From the NCBI GenBank assembly GCA_036250195.1, contig JAVHZZ010000002.1:278710960-278774959 (forward strand): DNA of 64,000 bases. The letters are read 5' to 3'. This document shows positions 1 to 11,890 of the stretch, piece after piece. The stretch comes from Mixophyes australis (lineage: Eukaryota > Chordata > Amphibia > Anura > Limnodynastidae). Below the pieces are notes generated by a model. It searched no databases. It saw only the letters and a program-made list of their open reading frames with translations, and was not told the origin of the DNA. The position numbers were made by a program, and so were the translations under genes. Numbering within the stretch: position 1 is the stretch's first letter; every line of letters begins with the position of its first letter.

Positions 1-517
1 TTATAGGTCAGTTCAAAGGATTTCTCTGATAAGGTGGGGGCCAGCTCACTCCAGCAGATGAGCACATGTTGTGCCTGAGAGAACTGACCTAATCCAGTTT
101 AAACCAACCTATTTGCATTCCAAACACAATATAATTTTGAGCATTAATCCTTTATCTTCCATAACTAGCGAAGCAGAAAGCGATCGCTTCGCCATTAGTA
201 GCAGATTCCAGATGGTAATGTGCAGATTAAAATGACACTAAACAGGATACATTTCCTATATCCTGAGTCTTAGATAAATTTTAATGTAGTTTTAACATTA
301 TTATATTAAACCTCTAAGTCTATTACATTCAAGTATAAAAGAATAAGTGCTGAAACTTTATTAAATATGTACTATTTTCAAATGTAAGTGTAAATGTAAG
401 TGTGTGTGTTGTTTTCCCGTGTGATTGCGCTATTTACCGTAGTGTACTAATCACAATCGCATGACAAAACAATATTAATCAATTTAGCCTACTTTATCAA
501 ATAATTTGACTTCCACA
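1..517 (-). repeat. ERV LTR fragment (truncated by window edge)
   Basis: This stretch aligns by eye with the ERV LTR at 58150-58993 over several scattered blocks: the GGTGGGGG segment near 36, the TAACTA..CTTCGCC segment near 165-192, and the AAAACAATATTAATCAAT segment near 466-483. Both copies end in GACTTCSACA, here at 517. On the minus strand the LTR would start TGTGGAAGTC and run off the left edge of the window. Only the U3-side part is present, so I cannot tell a solo LTR from the 5' LTR of a provirus lying to the left. Confidence 0.5.
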
Positions 518-649
518 CTAGAGATCAAGAGCAAACACATGAAAAGAAGGGTCTTACAGAACAGAACAGTAAACCTGCCAAGAGACAAGTATACACAAGA
601 ATCAACCATATAAAAACTGTGGAGAATAGAGAACCAATAGACCAAATAT

Positions 650-2180
650 ATTGCAAAAGCATCAACCTCTTCTCAGAAAAGGATGGGATTTTCACAGCCC
701 TCACTGCTACTAGAGGAGGGGAAACTACAGAAGTGAAAACTAACACAGGTGCAAAGTGCAATGTTATCTCCAAATGACTACTTTACTAAAACTGATCCAC
801 AAGCAAAAACTGACCAATACCATACAGTAAATCTACTACCCTATGGGTCAAGAAGATACTGGTACAGCACACCTGGATTTCAAATGTGGATACATACAAT
901 TACATGAAGTTGAATGCCCAGTCAAGCCACTTCTCTGACTACCTGACACAATCAAATTGAGAATGATACAACTTGGGGCAGATATAAACTTCACACAGTT
1001 ATAGGCACCCTGATTTTAAAGTGTTACAAAGCTTGTTTTACTGTTAAATCATAGGAAAACTTCTGATTGTCTATAACATGTGGCTAGATGACTCAGTTCA
1101 CCCCACAGTGTGCACACCAAGATGCATACCACTGGCTATGAAGCACAAAGTAATTGCAGAACTGCACAGAATGACCAAGCTTGGTGATCATCACTCCTGT
1201 TGAGGAACTACAATAGGTCTCTGTAATGGTGGTGGCAACAAAGAAAGATGGCATAGTCAGAATCTGCATATACCCGGTCCACCTCAACAAGGTCCTCCTT
1301 AGACCACATCATCCTATGAAAACTGTGGACCAGGTGCTTGTTGACATATCGAATGCATTTGCATTCCTCTGTATGCCATATTGAATTTCAGCAGGCAGTG
1401 AGGTATTTCAAAGATGTATACAGCCACTGTTTGCTGACGAGCCATGTAATATAGTTGTTAACGGCATCCTGATATGGAGACACTCAAATCATGAGCATGA
1501 TGACCACTTCCATAACGTTCGTAAATATAAACAAATGTATTTTCAGAGTTCATATGGTGGGGTGAAATTAATTACCTACCCAACCTTACCAGTGCAACTG
1601 TGATAGCAAAATTGATACGGCACTTTGCGGTGCATGGCATACCACAACAATTAAAGACTGATAATACATTGCAGTTTTTAAGGAAGAAATTTAAGGAGTT
1701 TGCACATGCTTTGGACTTCAAGCACATAATCAATAGTCCACAATATCCCTAATCAAATGGGCTTGCTGAGAAGGCAGTGCTTTCCGACAACCATGTGCTT
1801 GATGGCACAGAGATATATACTGCTTTACTAAGATTAAGGAAAATGCCGAGGGATGTTTTGCCATCACCATCATAGTGTCTGATTTCACATTGCACAAGGA
1901 CCACGACTCCCATGGTGAAATCATTACCTCAACCGAGAGTGGAGACAGGAGTCCAGCAGACCATAGCCAGAAAGTGGCATCAGAGAAAGCGATACTATGA
2001 CAAATCGTCAAGAAGGATGGCACCTCTAATCTAAGGCCAGACTGTTATGATTGACTGACTACTGCTATAAGACAGTCCACACTGCAAAATGTTACGTGGT
2101 GCAGGCCAAAGACAATACGTTTCAGAGGAACAGGCGACATCTTCTCCAGGTGCCTGAACAACTCTATCTAAAAACTCACA
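650..2180 (+). pseudogene. Decayed Ty3/gypsy pol (protease, RT, integrase relics)
   Basis: Translated pieces in shifting frames give the Ty3/gypsy order. A protease-like TGAKCNVIS lies near 748-772. An RT N-terminal block follows at about 1090-1350, with MKHKVIAELHRM, a TKLGDHHSC remnant of the usual G-V-I-x-P-V region, and a KDG-like segment. An integrase core lies at about 1590-1760, with HGIPQQLKTDN (second catalytic Asp) and SPQYP*SNGLAEKA (catalytic Glu). A C-terminal CYVVQAKDNTFQRNRRHL block sits at about 2090-2140. Many stops and frameshifts are present, and the RT palm catalytic motif and RNase H are lost, probably by an internal deletion between about 1500 and 1560. It is old and non-functional. 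The motif order makes Ty3/gypsy secure; the clade is not resolved. Confidence 0.75.
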
Positions 2181-2394
2181 GACACCTCCATTGCAGATGG
2201 GTCAAACAGTTCCTGCAACCAATGAAGGAAGCCCTCACATGACCCTAAAAACTGATCAAATCTGGGAGGGTATCCAAAACCAATTTCCGGTTCAAGAATT
2301 CATCATGTAGCTACTACAGACAAGCTTATCACTGTTAATCATTTATTATTTAGATATTATGTTTATATATATTATGTTTACATGTTGTACTATG

Positions 2395-2600
2395 TTTAGA
2401 GGGGGTATAGAATGTATACTGCTCACTGTCTGCATTTACAAGTACCTGCAATAGAGCAGAGTATAGAGAACGCTACAGTAGAGCTTGAAATGAGCACACA
2501 GTCTTAGAGACTGTTCTGCTGGTTAGTACACATTTCTACAATTAGGATGTAGGTTTAGGAGTACAAAGTGCATGTCACCTCCCTATCATATTTGCCCACT
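2395..2600 (+). repeat. Probable polypurine tract and start of 3' LTR of the gypsy relic
   Basis: An AGAGGGGG purine run at 2398-2405 follows the pol C-terminal block, which is where a polypurine tract and 3' LTR are expected. The DNA after it (GTATAGAATGTATACTGC and onward) could be LTR. No second LTR copy is in the window to confirm it, and the end of the LTR is not located. Confidence 0.3.
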
Positions 2601-4189
2601 ATTCCTAATTTCCAAGGACAGTCCTAGGTTTTGAAAATTTGTCCCTGGACATGTTTATACATGGAAGTGCAACTCTTTAGAACATTGGCCAAACACTCCA
2701 ATTCCAAAAATTCTGTACATTGAATGTAATTCTCAGGATCTATTATTGCTATGGGCACTATAATTAAATAATTATTGAGGAGGGTATCTACAATCGTCAA
2801 AAATTACAATATATCTAATAAGCATGTCATGATATGGATTGTAGTTCCCTGCAGTCCGCCTAGACTATTGATGGGCAAAGTATTACTTACGTTCTTACCA
2901 GTTTTATGCCCCCGCTCTGACTGCATTTGAATAAAACAGAGTGGAACCACATGTGCAGCATAGGATTCTATAAAGAAGAGCATAAACCGAGCAGCAGTTT
3001 GTGCATCATCTGACTGCACACAGCAGCAGGAGGAAGAGAGTGTAGAGCAGAGAAGGAATGCAGTGCAGTCATCACCATGTGATCTTCCTCCTTCATCCTC
3101 GGCAGTGATTGCTGAATCTTGACTGATTGCAAGGCAGGTGCACTTTTTGAACAATGTGGTTTTAATTAGTGCTAATTAATTGTTACTTACAGGTAATTAG
3201 TAGTGAATATTCACTGTTACTCCCAGTGAGGGATGGATGGGGTCTGAGTGGCATGTGGGGCATTTGGAGTGACATGTAGAGAATTCTAAAGAGAGTTTTG
3301 GAATACATGTTGGATCTGACTGCATGTGACACAATTTCAGTGGGGGGTCTAAGGACATGTTGTGATAATTGTAGGGCTGATTTTTGCATTTTAGAAAAAA
3401 AATATTTTTCTTTTTGAGGATGACGAGATGTGCAGAGGAAAGTGGGAGAAAAAATTGGAGCAGAATAAGAGCGGGTATGTGTGACTGTGTAAAGCTGTAC
3501 TTACTGAAGTGGAGCGTAATGTGCAGCCATCTTGAAGGTTAGAAGGCCCCACATCGCTTATAAATGTCATTATCAATAATAATGAATATACAAGTGTGGG
3601 TTAGGCTACCTGCATTGAAGCAGAGACAATCACATGGGGGTGTAAGCCTCAGAGGGCAGAAGCGCACTGTGACATAGACTACAACAACTGACTGCTTGCT
3701 TAGTCAGTCAGTCTAACTGGGGTCCATAATGAGACTGATAATAAAAGAAAGTAGCTAATACCAGAATGGTGTAAACCTATGTCCTTTAAATATTCATTTT
3801 CCTGAATATTTAAAGGACATAGAATCCCAAATTGCAAGAAACCTGGAACTTTTTGTGATTTCTTATAGTACATAGCAGAAGAGAGGGTTATTAAATACCC
3901 AAATAAGTTTACAACCACGACTTGCTCAAGAATGTACTTAAGATACCTATATTTGAAACATAAGGAACACTTATGAACATTTGATAAAGTCAGGCTATGT
4001 TGCCATTTGTTATTTATTATCCATAGGTACTTTTAAAATGAATTGAACTAGCAACATAATCTAAGTGTATTTTGTTATGAATTGATTACATGCAAATAAT
4101 CCTGCTACACATTTAATTTTGATTAATAGTAGCCATATCCCATCCTACAATGATTACCCTCCCATTCCTACTTAGTTTACTTACTCTTT
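2601..4189. other. AT-rich stretch without recognised genes
   Basis: No coding relic, TIR pair or TSD was found here apart from the short hairpin at 3777-3822. Open frames are short and antisense to one another with no family motif. Confidence 0.4.
3777..3822. repeat. Perfect 20-bp inverted repeat with 6-nt loop
   Basis: CTATGTCCTTTAAATATTCA at 3777-3796 is exactly complementary to 3803-3822, with loop TTTTCC between. It could be the core of a small palindromic element or a chance hairpin. No flanking TSD is evident. Confidence 0.7.
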
Positions 4190-5900
4190 TCTGCTAAATA
4201 AAAGTCATCCCTTTAAAAGCATTCTATTCTTGGGGTCTTGTTTAATTTCGGTTGGCAACACTATCTTTCTTTAAATCAAGGAAAAAGATAGTGTCTACAA
4301 AGGTGTGCAGAGAGGGGAAATCTGTCCACAAACAGGATCTCACAAATTAAAGTGAATAAATTTTAGGAACACCACTGATAGCAGAATGATTACAAGAGCC
4401 AAGACAGGGATTGGATACACCAATACTGGCAAAGACAAGACGAATACAAGTCCAGGAAACCATGCTATATTACTTTTGCTTAGCTCTTTGATTCACAGAT
4501 GAACAGTCGAGATGGAAACAATAGATTGAACAATCCCCAGAACACAAAGGGGACAGTCAGGGGGCATGGCTTTCAAATTGATTTACTGGTCTTCTGACCA
4601 TAAGGATATGGTTTAACACATACTTTATCAGGTTTCAGCTACTTTCGCCAGAAAAATTGTTACAGAAGTAAATATGATATTCTATTTGCAAAAACAGAAA
4701 AACAAGAATCATTAGGCGATTTATGTCAGGAGACCACATTGGAAGAATCATACTTCCACAAACATTGGTTGATTGATGCCCTTCAGCACATACCTGGTTC
4801 CGGTTGGTGGCTAGTAACAGAATTGATGTCTCTACCCTATGGAGTAAAAATACTATGTCTTGGCGCCATAGTGAGTCAATTGCCTCAGAGGGTACTACCT
4901 CCAATTATTTTAGGAATTAATACATTCTAAAATTGCAGCAATGAATTTCAGGCCCTCCTGCAAAAAAAGGAATGGTTAAGAATTCAGCAGACAAAAAAGA
5001 CCTCCTATAGATTATAAAGGTCATCAACAAGGATATCAGGAATTCCACTGGGGATAGGTCATAGGCAGAGTAAAAGAAGATTCATCCAAAGAGAATTCAC
5101 TGGCCCCAAACTCTGAAACTATTATATTGGGAAAGGTGCAAGAGGGTCCCTCAGACCATGATTATGATGTTTTCCTGGAACCAATGCAATTGGGAGTTGA
5201 TATTATGTGGTGGCTGTACAGTGCTTGGTCAGCTTCAAAATAACAAGGATTCCAGTCTGACTTATACATTATGGAACAGAGTTCCAGGCTGATAAAGGAC
5301 AGACTATGGGCATTTTCACCTATCTTGCAGCTATAACTGTACTAAATAGCTGACAGTTGGGAGATGACCTGGTTATCATCATCATGAACAGTCAGCTACC
5401 ACCTCAGAATGGTGGGAGGAGATGGTTATCAGAACTCAAAAAACAGGCTGAATATTTCAGCTAGTCGGGCTTCTTTAGTTGGATTGACCAGAAAGTTACA
5501 ATACAAGATTTATATTGAGGACCACAATAAGAAAAATATTTTACCCAATGCACCCAGAGATACACGAGACTGTAAAAAAGATGATATGAGAAATATCCCA
5601 TGCCCAGATAATTTAGGCATTTAGCAGAAGCAGAAGGAGATTATACAAAAGGACTCTTCTTCTCTGAATATATTTGACAGCGATAGGGTTGGTAATAGTA
5701 TTTTCAAACATAGACGTTGGCAGCAGGTATTGGCATAAGAGTTTGGCACGTGAAGATAGACAACAAATTACATTTGCCAAACCCGTTTGGCTGGAAACTT
5801 AGACTATTCTGAATAGGTGAACATTTCAAATCAAAGAGCATTGTTTAGGAAATCAGATTATGGTATGGTCCACCTGTATCTGGACAAAAGTCTATATAAA
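4190..5900 (+). other. Unidentified degenerate, possibly coding, repeat
   Basis: An AATAAA at 4197 is followed by a TTGGCAAC segment near 4251, reminiscent of an LTR end followed by a primer-binding site. Plus-strand frames after it (about 4630-5880) read like decayed coding sequence: a 63-codon frame at 4739-4930 contains a W-L-I-D-A-L segment, then pieces such as GRRWLSELKKQAEYFS near 5410 and HLPNPFGWKLRLF near 5774. I do not recognise the protein. It may be a retroelement gag or env relic. A six-frame protein search would decide. Confidence 0.3.
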
Positions 5901-7060
5901 GTCATATACTGAAAGATAACTTCATATAATTAAGAACATAAAGAAAACACAAGGAGAGCACTGATACCAGATTGTAAAATTTTATAAAAATTATTTTAAT
6001 ACACAATAAAAATATAAAGTAAAATATGCTGCATTGGCTGGTGTACAGAAATATATCACATATCAGAGTTTACATAAAAAACAGTGATTGATGGGATATT
6101 CTATTGCCAACTCTGATGTTATACAGGAAAATAAATGTGTCAATAGAGACTCATAAGGGTATGTATTGTATGGCAACATTCGCTATATCATACATCTCAA
6201 AGTTCAAAGATTCAATAAACCTCCAGTAAGATTCTTATAGGAATAATAATGACAGGCTCCTTAATATTGTCAAGACAATAAATCTGCTGGATAGTAAATA
6301 AACTGTATCTGAACAGAATCCTTAAGAATGGGGGAACAACCTACAGCACTTGTGTAGATAGTAATGGTAATGAGTATCCGCTTGTAATGCTTATCCAGCT
6401 CAAGTGTTCAATATCCTTTGGAGATAGGAGTAAACAAGGAAATATGAGATGTATATAAGTCTCTATCCAAAAGCAATCTGTAAACTCCAGTGTTATAGAT
6501 GTCCAAGAAATTAATCCAATAAGTAAAGCCAAATGTTGCTATTGGAACCTTCCAATACGAAAAGGTGATGATCAGGAAACACCTGTGGACAGCTCCATTA
6601 CTGTCTCTTCATCTGTACACACACTCGGCAGTTCACTTCCGTTTAACATCAGTTTGGAAGGTTCCATCTGCCATCCAGGCTTGGTACAGATTTCCAGTGT
6701 CTCTAGCAAGAACTATATTCTATTTGGCTTTAAGTCTACCACCATCTGGTACGGGTAAAACCTATCTTTGGAGTTGTATCTGCATTCTTAATTCTTGTAA
6801 TGCACTATGTTGGCGCCCCCTGTCTTTTTGTGTTCCATTTACTAGGTCTGACACTTGCAGACAGGTGTTGAATGACCGGGGAGCTGCCTATTACATATAA
6901 GTATTATCTTTATTTGTTTTTATTATCACACTACTTAATTAAGCGCTCTGGGCTTAAAGATTTTTTTGGTATTATATTGTGTAGTACAAACTACCGATTT
7001 GTCAACTCTATTGGTTGTCTTGTTTCCATGGGTTTGTAGAAGTAAAGCTCTATCAATCTG
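5901..7060. other. No recognised gene; possible tail of the adjacent Penelope-like element
   Basis: No convincing coding motif is present. GGCGCCCCCTGTCT near 6811 may belong to the downstream part of the minus-strand Penelope-like element, but the expected GIY-YIG endonuclease was not found. GGAACCTTCCA at 6544 and its complement TGGAAGGTTCC at 6656 form a short inverted pair of unclear meaning. Confidence 0.3.
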
Positions 7061-7062
7061 TT

Positions 7063-8536
7063 CTACCTCACCAAGTACTTTATGTATTCTAGATAACCCC
7101 GTTCAGAGAAAGATTTAGCTAGTAGAGTGGAGTGTTTCTTGTAATCTTCCAACATGGAACAGTAACTTATCATGCGAAGGAACTGTCCCTTCAGAATACT
7201 GTTTTTCCAGCTCCGTAAATGACCACTCTTATAATGTAAAAAACTTTGTGCATCAATATCTTTAGAATAGGACTCTGAATTAATAATATCAGAATCAGCC
7301 CTTACTTTTAGCGTGACGTCCAAGAAATTAATACTAGATGGGTGAAATGTGTTTGTGAAACACCAAACCAAAATCATTAGAATTTAAGTTACATAAAAAT
7401 GATGAAATAGAACTAGAGTCCTCGTCCCAAATAAAAAACAAATCATCAATATATCTCCCATAGAGGACAAGGTTTGCCCCGAATGAGGAACTCCACACAT
7501 AGTGCTCCTCAAAAAGCCCCATGCAGAGGTTAGCAAAACTGTGAGTACCGCCGCGGCTCGTGACAGGATCTCCCTTTAATTTAACATAAAAATTAGTATT
7601 ATTTAATTGTCTAGTGGCCTCCAGATAGTAATCCAGTATGTTCTAAATCACAAACCCACCCCCCTTATCAGCTGGCTTAATAATTATGTTATGACCTGAA
7701 ACCAAATCTTTAAAAGCCTTTCGTTCGGCTATCGTTTATCTTTAAATGGTTACTTATCTGCCTTATCACAAAGCTTCCTAAAGTCTTCCATCGTGCTTTT
7801 TTAGAAGTTCTCAATGTATGGACCCTTAATTTGTAGTGGATAAAATTTAAACTTTTTAGAGCCACTAGATATATTGATATCATACACACAAGCAGTTGGA
7901 TAGGATTCAAAGTCTAAATTTTCTGCCCTTAGGGCTTCAAGACACTGAATTCCTGCCTCATCATTTTTATCTAATATGATAGGCATCAAATTTTCTTTGG
8001 ATCTTCTAATGATCTTACAATTCAAACACATTGGGTTTGGTGGCCAGAGCAAACTTCAATCCTTTTTCTAAAAGTTTAAGTTCTGATTAAACATAAACTT
8101 TAGAGGACAGATTAAAAATACCTTTCTTACTTTATTAATATTGACATGTGTTTTTTGGAAAATTTTGAAATTCTTTCTTTACACCCTCTAAATCTACTTC
8201 TCTGATTCTTTTTGGAGTATGCAGGTTTCTTAATTTTACTCTTTTTGCATATGTAAGATTGTTGGTTGCCTCTTCTAAAAAAGGGGGGAAGGAGGTGGAA
8301 GGGAACAGGATGAGAGCAACAGATCTATTAGCCCATAATGTATCCCCATTTGCTTTGGAGGTATCCTGTAAAATAAATGACCTTGATCTGATACCTCTAT
8401 TATCCATGTTATGTTCATAGGGAATTAACCGTCCTTCTGCGGTCTGTTGCATTATAAGTTCTCAAATTCATATCAATATTATCCTTCATTTGATCTGGTT
8501 CGGTGTTGTCCCTTAGACTTGAACCAGAAGACCTAG
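7063..8536 (-). pseudogene. Decayed Penelope-like element reverse transcriptase
   Basis: Reading the minus strand from high to low coordinates, I see a SKGLKFA-type N-terminal signature near 8040-8075 (here LEKGLKFALATKPN across a frameshift), the block EAGIQCLEALRAENLDF near 7910-7960, KPADKGG near 7660-7680, LEATRQLNNTNFY near 7585-7625, DPVTSRGGTHSFANLCMG near 7520-7570, the catalytic GRYIDDLFFIW near 7430-7460, and SGHLRSW..ILKGQFLRM near 7165-7230. This order is typical of Penelope-family RT (Neptune/Poseidon types). Stops and frameshifts split it into at least four frames, and no GIY-YIG domain is visible. The N-terminal side is interrupted by the solo LTR at 8537-9975. Confidence 0.75.
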
Positions 8537-9975
8537 TGTCACACGCTGCTCATTCAGCTTCCATAGACCAAAACTGAGACACTCACATGTGTCTCATTAA
8601 CAGACTTCAAACATCTAGTGCTGATCTGCGCAAGTGCAGACTGATTACCTGTCCATTTCTAATCGGATTCCTATTGGTTCCTTTGTTGGCTCCAGACTTT
8701 AAAAGGCACTTCCTCCCTTAACTCTGGGCCTGTTGATCAAGTTACCTGTCTGATTAGGTCTCTACCAATTCTATGAGCCCTCATCTGGATCGTCAGTGCC
8801 TCTGCTGTATTGTTACTCCGCGGTCTGCACCGCTTAAGCTGCACCTGTTTCCACTGTGTTGCTACTCCACAGGTTATACCACTCAGCTGCACCTGTATCT
8901 ACTGTGTTGCCATTCCACGGGCTATAGCGCTCAAGCTGCAACCACCTTTGCTGTGTGCTACACCATGGACTAACTCGCTACAGCTGCACCCGTCTCTGCT
9001 GTGTTACTACTCTACAGGTTGTACCACTCAAGCCGCATCTACCTCTGCTGTGTTGCTATATCTCGGGCTACACTGCTCCAGGTGCACCTGTTTCTACTGT
9101 GTTGCTACTCCACGGGCTATACCGCTCAAGCTGCAACTACCTCCGCTGTGTGCTACTCTGTGAGTTATACTGCTCAACCTGCAACCACCGTCGCTATGTG
9201 CTACATCACGGGCTATACCGCTCAAGCTACAACCACCTCCGCTGTGTGCAACTTCACGGGCTATACCGCTCAAGCTGCAAACCATCTCTACTGTGTGTCA
9301 CGCCTCGGGCTATACTGCTCCAGCTGCACCTGCCCTTGCTGTATCGTTGACCCTGGAATGGGCTGTTTAATCCATACCTGACTCCGTCAGCTTGCTCCTT
9401 CAAGTCATCTCTCTGAGCCGTTCTATCCAGCTTCATCTGTTCCGCATTGGTCACTCTGGCTCAGTGGCATTACAGGTCGTATCATCAAGCTGCTTGTTGT
9501 CCTCTTTCCTGGTTAAACTGTTCAAGTATCATTGAAAGCATTAAGGCACTATTTGGTATAGGGCCTCTGCCGCATCTACTGTGTATCTACGGCTACCTGG
9601 ACTGTTAAACTCTCTTTTGATGTGTGCTGAGCTATTGTGATACCATACCCTTGTGCCTCATTCTTTCCACCCTATTGCTGGACTGTTCATTCAAAGCCAT
9701 ATCCATTTAATTATAGATTATTCATATTGCCTATGACATTGCCGGTGGCTCCTCCCACCTTGTACCACGTTTCTAGTGTATATGCATCTACCAAGACTTT
9801 CCTGTATATTCATTCAGTCATCATTAAACTGATTGTACTTTTATCCTGCATCTATCTTCTGTTTGAACCTCGGGGTACCATTACCACTTACCAGTGTATA
9901 GTTAGATTCTCCCTGAGGATCCGTTCTCACAACATCACTGAATGGATCCAGAGTCCAGAATACCAAACCGTGACA
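8537..9975 (+). mobile_element. Solo LTR, gypsy-type, TSD CCTAG
   Basis: The element starts TGTCACACGCTGC and ends ACCGTGACA. Five bases CCTAG at 8532-8536 are repeated exactly at 9976-9980, so both ends are exact. A CAAT-like CTATTGG and a TATA-like CTTTAAAAGG near 8665-8705 suggest plus-strand transcription. It has no internal gag or pol, so it is an LTR-LTR recombination product. It sits at the N-terminal side of the Penelope-like relic. Its middle is a minisatellite (8800-9370). Confidence 0.85.
8800..9370 (+). repeat. Minisatellite inside the solo LTR (about 54-57 bp unit)
   Basis: About ten diverged copies of a unit containing TGTGTTGCTACTCCACGGGC and CTCAAGCTGCA. Because the unit is close to a multiple of three, several overlapping frames stay open, giving spurious 60-130 codon ORFs on both strands. 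These are not genes. Confidence 0.85.
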
Positions 9976-9989
9976 CCTAGGTCTGGATG

Positions 9990-10640
9990 GTGAGTGTGGG
10001 AGATCACTGGCAGCATTCCTATTCTGAAACCTTATATAATTAAGAGAGTTCATCTTAAAGATAAAACTTTAGACATCTTAAAAGCATACCACAATCAGTC
10101 TGGACACTTTGGAATAAAAAAAATCAGAAAAAAAAATATCTGGAACTGGTTCTATTGGATTAAATATGCAAAATGTGCCTCCCATGTACATTGAAAGAGC
10201 AAATGTTTCAATAATACAGACCATTGTGGTCAATAAAGACCAGCAGATAACTGAAACTGATCAGACTTGAACATCTGAAACTAGCGCCTATCCGTAATAA
10301 ATATAATTATGTTCATTTGTAAATGCTGGACCACTATACCAAGTACATCGTTACTGTTTCCATACAGGACTTCAGCGCACTTACCATAAGATCTGTAAAC
10401 AGTTCTTTCATGTGTGAGACCTATAGTGGTAAACAAATGCTCATCACAGGAGGACAGCATATTTAAGACCTTTAAAACCAGATTCTGGCCAATTACATGG
10501 CACTAAAATGCACACTGCTGTATACACTTTGCACACTGTACAGGTGAATAGTAACATTATTTTTCTTAGCAATATAGTACTCTACATATGGGGTGTAGAC
10601 CTGTAAATACTAACCAATCCTTGAGTTCTGTGTGTTGTGT
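9990..10640 (+). pseudogene. Decayed retroelement integrase (zinc-binding and core)
   Basis: Plus-strand frames give a zinc-binding-like block, YHNQSGHFGIKKIR..FYWIKYAKC, at about 10085-10180. A core block follows: LEHLKLAPIRNKYNYVHL and LDHYTKYIVTVSIQDFSA at about 10270-10390, then a remnant of the second catalytic region near 10435-10460. This matches the N-terminal half of a Ty3/gypsy-type (GIN-like) integrase. Stops are frequent and the glutamate region is not visible. It lies beyond the solo LTR and reads opposite to the Penelope relic, so it is a separate insertion. Confidence 0.6.
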
Positions 10641-11314
10641 GGTTCATTTGTAAAAGTTACTTTATCATGCATAAACCATTAGTGATGTAATAAGATGTAG
10701 TGTTGTAACATTGGTGGTCAGTGAATGGACCATCAAAATTAGAGATGTTCACTGACCCCGTGTTCTGTTTTTGGTTTTGGATCTGGATTAACTTTGTGTT
10801 TTGGTTTTGGTAAAACTGCCCTTGTGTGTTTTGGTTTTAGCTTTGGATCCCTTTTTTTTCTAAAATCCCTATTTTTTTTTTGCTAAAACCACATAATTTT
10901 GCTCTTTTTTTCCCTACATTATTATTAACCTCAATAACTAATTTCAAGTCATTTGCAGTCAATTTTGACCATCTCCCAGGTCACAATAGTATTTTCATAC
11001 ACTTTCAGACAAAGACTGCAGCAACCTGGTGGATGGTAAGTGACAGAGCAATGGCACAAACACACGGCAGTTCATAGCACAACTACGAAACATTGCCACA
11101 CAGCAGTGGCAGAAAAGAAAAGTGGTGCAAGATGGAATTGTCCTTTGGCCCTCCCAAACACCCTTATGTAAGATATTGAAAAGGACATGTACAGTTTAGC
11201 AAATCAAGCAATCAAGCGAAAAGCAGTGCCACTTTTCTGGCTGAAGTGCTTGGTTTGTTTAGGCCCCCACAAAACAAGCTAACACTAGCTGCCTTAAGCC
11301 TAACAGTGCTGTCA

Positions 11315-11775
11315 ATGAACTCTACATTGTTAAACCATATCTGATCTGATCTGGATACCTCCCTCTCATCCCTGAAGAACTGTCAAACTTATGTAGACAC
11401 AGGAATGGATATTACAATTGGAGTGGCAATAGATCTGCTTCAGACAGACTGTGACACAGAACATGTGGGCAGCATGGAATCTGTCATGTTGGAATACGGT
11501 GCATTGAACAGAGATTTAAACCAATATATAGACGCAGTTGAGGAGGCCGTACTTAAGTTAAAACGTGACCTACCAGAAGAAATCCCGGATATAAGAGAGC
11601 TTGTACACGAGAGATACACTGTGCTTCAGAAGAATAATACAGAGGAGGCCCTGAGGCAGTACTATACATTTTAAAGTTTAAAGAACAGTTAAGAGACCTG
11701 AGAAAACAAATGGGTGTGTCACTGGCCCCTGCAGACTAAGCTTGGAAGATGATAACAAGGAGATCGCCGTCACCC
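11315..11775 (+). pseudogene. nsmce2: nsmce2 (NSE2/MMS21 SUMO ligase) processed pseudogene, N-terminal half
   Basis: NSE2 is the SUMO E3 ligase of the SMC5/6 complex. The translated DNA follows the vertebrate protein without introns: LSSLKN at about 11366-11383, GMDITIGVAIDLL from 11402, the MLEYGALNRDLNQYIDAVE block, then IPDIRELV and a KFKEQLRDLRKQMG block at about 11678-11720. A single open frame covers 11405-11674 (89 codons). There is an in-frame TGA at 11342 and a frameshift near 11670. The coiled N-terminal region is present, while the C-terminal SP-RING domain is missing because homology stops near 11775, where 18S sequence begins. The absence of introns supports a retrocopy. The identification rests on my memory of the human protein and is strong across about 120 residues. 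Confidence 0.8.
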
Positions 11776-11778
11776 TGA

Positions 11779-11890
11779 GCACATGGCCGGTACAGTGAAA
11801 CTGAGAATGAATCATGAAATCAGTTATGGTTCATTTGATCGGTCCACCAGTTCCTTGGATAACTGTGGTAATTCTACAGCTAATACATGG
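11779..11890 (+). pseudogene. 18S rRNA-derived fragment (about 110 nt)
   Basis: The segment GGCCGGTACAGTGAAACTG through TTGGATAACTGTGGTAATTC to CTAATACATG matches the 5' part of vertebrate 18S rRNA, with scattered substitutions. It is joined directly to the nsmce2 retrocopy on the left and to LINE sequence on the right. It is not a functional rRNA gene. A related antisense fragment is in hAT A at 39282-39416. Confidence 0.85.

Noticed and set aside
4258..4298. Short inverted pair ACACTATCTTT / AAAGATAGTGT
   Set aside because: Arms of 11 bp in AT-rich DNA with no TSD; not enough to call an element.
8810..9381. Several 117-131 codon frames rich in Cys/Leu
   Set aside because: They overlap in different phases across a minisatellite inside a solo LTR; no protein family fits.
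11405..11674. A functional nsmce2 exon of the host
   Set aside because: The contiguous intronless homology, upstream in-frame stop, frameshift and missing SP-RING domain indicate a decayed retrocopy.
11779..11890. Functional rRNA gene
   Set aside because: Only about 110 nt of 18S with substitutions, fused to nsmce2 and LINE DNA.
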